Positions 4,152 to 5,267 of a DNA stretch of 5,267 nt are shown piece by piece (the first letter of the stretch is position 1; every line of letters begins with the position of its first letter). The translations under genes were made by a program, and so were the position numbers. This DNA is from Ignavibacteriales bacterium (GTDB lineage Bacteria > Bacteroidota > Ignavibacteria > Ignavibacteriales > Ignavibacteriaceae): assembly GCA_003142915.1 (NCBI GenBank), contig PLNZ01000140.1:7548-12814 (forward strand), given 5' to 3'. The notes under the pieces are model-generated. The model saw only the letters and a list, made by a program, of their open reading frames with translations. It made no database searches and was not told the origin of the DNA.

Positions 4152-5267
4152 GAGCAGAAAATCAAATATTACTTTGGAAAAGATAGTTCCAGCCAACATT
4201 AAGCCGCCTTCCGTACCGGAAATTGAAGCTTCTGTGCTTGGCGGAATGATGATAGAAAAAGAAGCTGTGCCGAAAGCTATAGAGCTTTTATCGCCTGAGT
4301 GTTTTTATTTGAAAGAGCACAGACTAATTTTCGAAGCAATGATTTCATTGTTCGATTCCGGCGAACCTATTGATGTTGTTACGTTATATGAAGAGTTGAA
4401 AAAAAGAGAACAACTTGAAGAAATAGGCGGCGCAGTTTATTTAAGTAAGCTTTCGCAGAATATTTCTTCCGCAGCTAATATAGAATATCATGCAAAAATA
4501 ATTTTAGAAAAACAGATTCTTCGCGGATTAATTACTAGTGCTCACCAGATTGCACAGGCAGCTTATGAGGGAACTGAAGATGCGTTTGATATTCTGGATG
4601 AAGCCGAACGGAAGATTTTCGAAATAACCGAAACCCATCTCAAAAAATCTTTTCAAGGAATGGATAGAGCGGTTAGAGATGCGCTTGAATATATTGAAGC
4701 TATTCATTCCAATACAAAACAAAAATTTTCCGTTCCTACGGGGTTTTATGAATTAGACGAGTTACTTGGCGGATTTCAGAAGTCGGATTTAATAATTATT
4801 GCCGCCAGACCTTCTATGGGAAAAACAGCACTCGCCTTAACACTTGCACGTAATGCCGCTATAGACCATAAAGTCCCTGTTGGAATATTCAGCCTTGAAA
4901 TGTCCACAATGCAGCTAATCATCCGTATGCTTTGTGCTGAAGGAAGATTAAATGCTCATCTCGTCAGGACGGGAAAGCTTCCGAATGAAGAGGGTGTTAA
5001 ATTAAGTAAGAATGCTCATAAACTAATTGAGTCCCCGGTTTATGTTGATGATTCCCCTGCTCAAACTGTACTGGAAATTAGAGCTAAGGCAAGAAGATTA
5101 AAATCTGAAAAAAATATTGGTTTGATTATTATTGACTATCTTCAACTAATGCAGGGACCTGCAAACTCGGAAAGCCGTGAGAGGGAAATATCCCATATAT
5201 CGCGCTCGCTTAAGTCGCTTGCAAAAGAATTAAATATACCTGTTATAGCCCTTGCCCAGTTAAATCG
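4144..5267 (+). CDS. dnaB: Replicative DNA helicase DnaB, 3' end cut by the window
   Basis: DnaB is the hexameric 5'-3' helicase that unwinds DNA at the replication fork and recruits primase. The frame is open from ATG 4144 to the window end: 374 complete codons plus two bases, of roughly 450-520 expected. The N-terminal primase-interacting domain (about 20-125) begins with PPSVPEIEASVLGGMMIE (21-38). A helical linker follows (about 126-190). The RecA-like ATPase domain opens with PTGFYELDELLGGF (198-211). It shows Walker A ARPSMGKTA (221-229, Lys227), the catalytic glutamate region FSLEMS (249-254, Glu252), Walker B LIIIDYLQLM (327-336, Asp331) and ALAQLN (369-374) at the edge. No intein interrupts the Walker A or Walker B regions; the C-terminal part cannot be judged. 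A TAA two codons upstream makes 4144 the first possible ATG. The start lies inside the end of the glycosylase gene (ATGGCTAA) with no clear ribosome-binding site, which suggests translational coupling. Confidence 0.96.
   Translation, partial: MAKSRKSNITLEKIVPANIKPPSVPEIEASVLGGMMIEKEAVPKAIELLSPECFYLKEHRLIFEAMISLFDSGEPIDVVTLYEELKKREQLEEIGGAVYLSKLSQNISSAANIEYHAKIILEKQILRGLITSAHQIAQAAYEGTEDAFDILDEAERKIFEITETHLKKSFQGMDRAVRDALEYIEAIHSNTKQKFSVPTGFYELDELLGGFQKSDLIIIAARPSMGKTALALTLARNAAIDHKVPVGIFSLEMSTMQLIIRMLCAEGRLNAHLVRTGKLPNEEGVKLSKNAHKLIESPVYVDDSPAQTVLEIRAKARRLKSEKNIGLIIIDYLQLMQGPANSESREREISHISRSLKSLAKELNIPVIALAQLN

Noticed and set aside
4528..4722. Minus-strand open frame inside dnaB
   Set aside because: It is antisense to the DnaB linker region and has no motif or ribosome-binding site of note.
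4800..5267. Possible intein in dnaB
   Set aside because: The Walker A and Walker B regions read through without interruption and the frame shows only DnaB sequence. A later insertion site beyond the window cannot be excluded.
1..5267. CRISPR array, tRNA or rRNA gene, insertion sequence, phage or defence genes
   Set aside because: No regularly spaced repeats, cloverleaf sequence, rRNA motif or transposase-like protein was seen. Nearly all bases belong to six core genes.

Overview
This AT-rich window (G+C in the high thirties percent, by eye) carries six tightly packed housekeeping genes, all on the + strand: yicC, gmk, rpoZ, coaBC, a family-4 uracil-DNA glycosylase gene and the 5' three-quarters of dnaB. 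The gene order, the divergent omega subunit, the Bacteroidota-like variants in CoaBC and the patchy use of Shine-Dalgarno sequences suggest the Bacteroidota/Chlorobiota/Ignavibacteriota group, most likely an Ignavibacteria-like bacterium. That placement is inference from family knowledge, not a database result.

Layout. Bases 1-86 hold a GC-rich palindrome cut by the window edge, then an AT-rich leader with a possible promoter and a ribosome-binding site for yicC. Bases 87-1834 form a compact operon. yicC ends three bases before the TTG start of gmk, in the same frame, and gmk overlaps rpoZ by one base (TAATG). A 113-base spacer follows with a clear stem-loop and a possible promoter. coaBC spans 1948-3162. 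A 142-base AT-rich spacer begins with a long A/T hairpin that overlaps the coaBC stop codon. The glycosylase gene (3306-4151) then overlaps dnaB (4144 to the window end) by 8 bases. No tRNA, rRNA, CRISPR array, transposase or phage gene was seen.

How the genes fit together. YicC (RNA decay), guanylate kinase (GMP to GDP) and RpoZ (RNA polymerase assembly, and in some bacteria a ppGpp site) link nucleotide supply with transcription. CoaBC makes 4'-phosphopantetheine for coenzyme A. The glycosylase/dnaB pair joins removal of uracil from DNA with replication-fork unwinding.

The window looks like ordinary core genome, and I found no convincing undescribed system. The points most worth a second look are the edge-truncated palindrome, the amber stop that alone separates the yicC and gmk frames, two substitutions at normally conserved CoaC active-site motifs, and the long, unassigned N-terminal extension of the glycosylase.
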